Positions 63,661 through 64,000 of a stretch of 64,000 nucleotides of DNA are shown here, one piece after another (the stretch's first letter is position 1; each line of letters begins with the position of its first letter). The stretch is taken from contig JAINUG010000048.1 in the NCBI GenBank assembly GCA_029706075.1, forward strand, positions 1,668,501 to 1,732,500, written 5' to 3'. The stretch is from Aldrovandia affinis. Its lineage: Eukaryota; Chordata; Actinopteri; Notacanthiformes; Halosauridae. The translations under genes and the position numbers were made by a program. The notes beneath the pieces were generated by a model. The model was given only the letters and a program-made list of their open reading frames with translations, had not been told where the DNA came from and did no database searches.

Positions 63661-63983
63661 CTGCGTGACGCTGTCCCTCATGGTGGGCGAGCGCTGTTTG
63701 CGGGTGGTGGTTGTGGCCATGGTGGTGGTTGTCTCCATGATTGTGGTGGACATGTCTGCCAGGGGTGTGGTGGAGGTGGTGTCAGTGGTCAGGACGGACG
63801 GCACGTCCCCCACCAGCCTCAGGTTCCCCTCAACCTGCACGTTGGGGTCCCCTTCGGCCGCCAACTTCAGGACCTGCAGCCCGTTGTAGTAGAGGCCAGA
63901 TATCTGACCCTGGAATGGCCGGCCCCTATCCCGACCCCCAATCCTGATGGACGCCTGGCTGTTGAAGATGGTTAACTGTCGAC
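63661..63983 (-). CDS. nrxn2: Neurexin-2, exon for the end of LNS6 and Thr-rich stalk
   Basis: Acceptor ctctctctag|GTCGAC at 63983 and donor CAG|gttagg at 63661; 323 nt. It encodes [40 protein letters not shown] and [20 protein letters not shown], the last strands of the sixth laminin/neurexin/sex-hormone-globulin domain. Then comes the stalk [40 protein letters not shown] and MRDSVTQ. The [19 protein letters not shown] run is characteristic of NRXN2. The Thr cluster is the O-glycosylated region in neurexins. The upstream exons lie right of the window. Confidence 0.95.
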
Positions 63984-64000
63984 CTAGAGAGAGAAAGAGA

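Noticed and set aside
63614..63947. Plus-strand frames of 68-91 codons at the right edge
   Set aside because: Antisense of the nrxn2 LNS6/stalk exon, whose minus-strand reading has conserved domains and canonical splice sites.

Overview
The window is a piece of a vertebrate nuclear genome, almost certainly a teleost fish. It has split genes with canonical GT-AG introns, long AT-rich non-coding stretches, CA/CT microsatellites and many decayed Tc1-like transposons, hAT-type foldback elements, tRNA-derived SINEs and L2/CR1-group LINEs of kinds typical of fish. I cannot name the species. There is no operon, CRISPR array, phage or plasmid.

Two protein-coding genes are visible, both partial and arranged tail to tail. 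At the left edge (1-1383, + strand) lie the last two exons of a mixed-lineage kinase, best matched to map3k11/MLK3. At the right (63983 down to 42115, - strand) lie the last three coding exons of a neurexin-2 gene: the end of LNS6 plus the Thr-rich stalk, a 79-nt linker exon, and a large terminal exon with the rest of the stalk, the transmembrane helix and the cytoplasmic tail ending in the PDZ ligand EYYV. The exon phases (1 nt + 2 nt, and phase 0) join without gaps. The terminal exon also holds an internal 3' splice site in the right phase to make the short SS5 form known from mammalian neurexins.

About 40.7 kb separate the two stop codons. I found no convincing host gene there. What can be recognised is mobile DNA: four Tc1-like relics (5.5, 8.5, 14.5 and 20.1-22.2 kb) plus an internally deleted one at 37.9 kb; a fold-back element nested in the 20-22 kb relic; LINE 3' ends at 10.2, 12.6, 22.2, 23.9 and 30.4 kb; a LINE endonuclease fragment at 13.9 kb; tRNA-derived SINEs at 18.3, 19.1, 19.8 and 24.7 kb, two with clear 15-bp target duplications; an hAT-type foldback at 25.4 kb; an LTR-like element with a three-tier hairpin at 26.2-27.1 kb; and an hAT element with a perfect 8-bp duplication at 36.7 kb.

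The nrxn2 introns hold a nearly full-length CR1-clade LINE (48.35-52.2 kb, antisense-readable, i.e. same strand as nrxn2), a nearly complete Tc1-like element with a long transposase ORF (58.0-59.6 kb) and an internally deleted Tc1-like element (60.9-62.0 kb).

I did not find a new biological system. The items most worth checking are the neurexin SS5 and tandem acceptor sites, the DPF/NPF array at the kinase C terminus, the hairpin-bearing LTR-like element, the three-deep transposon nest, and a set of Tc1 relics in which separate deletions each removed a defined functional motif.
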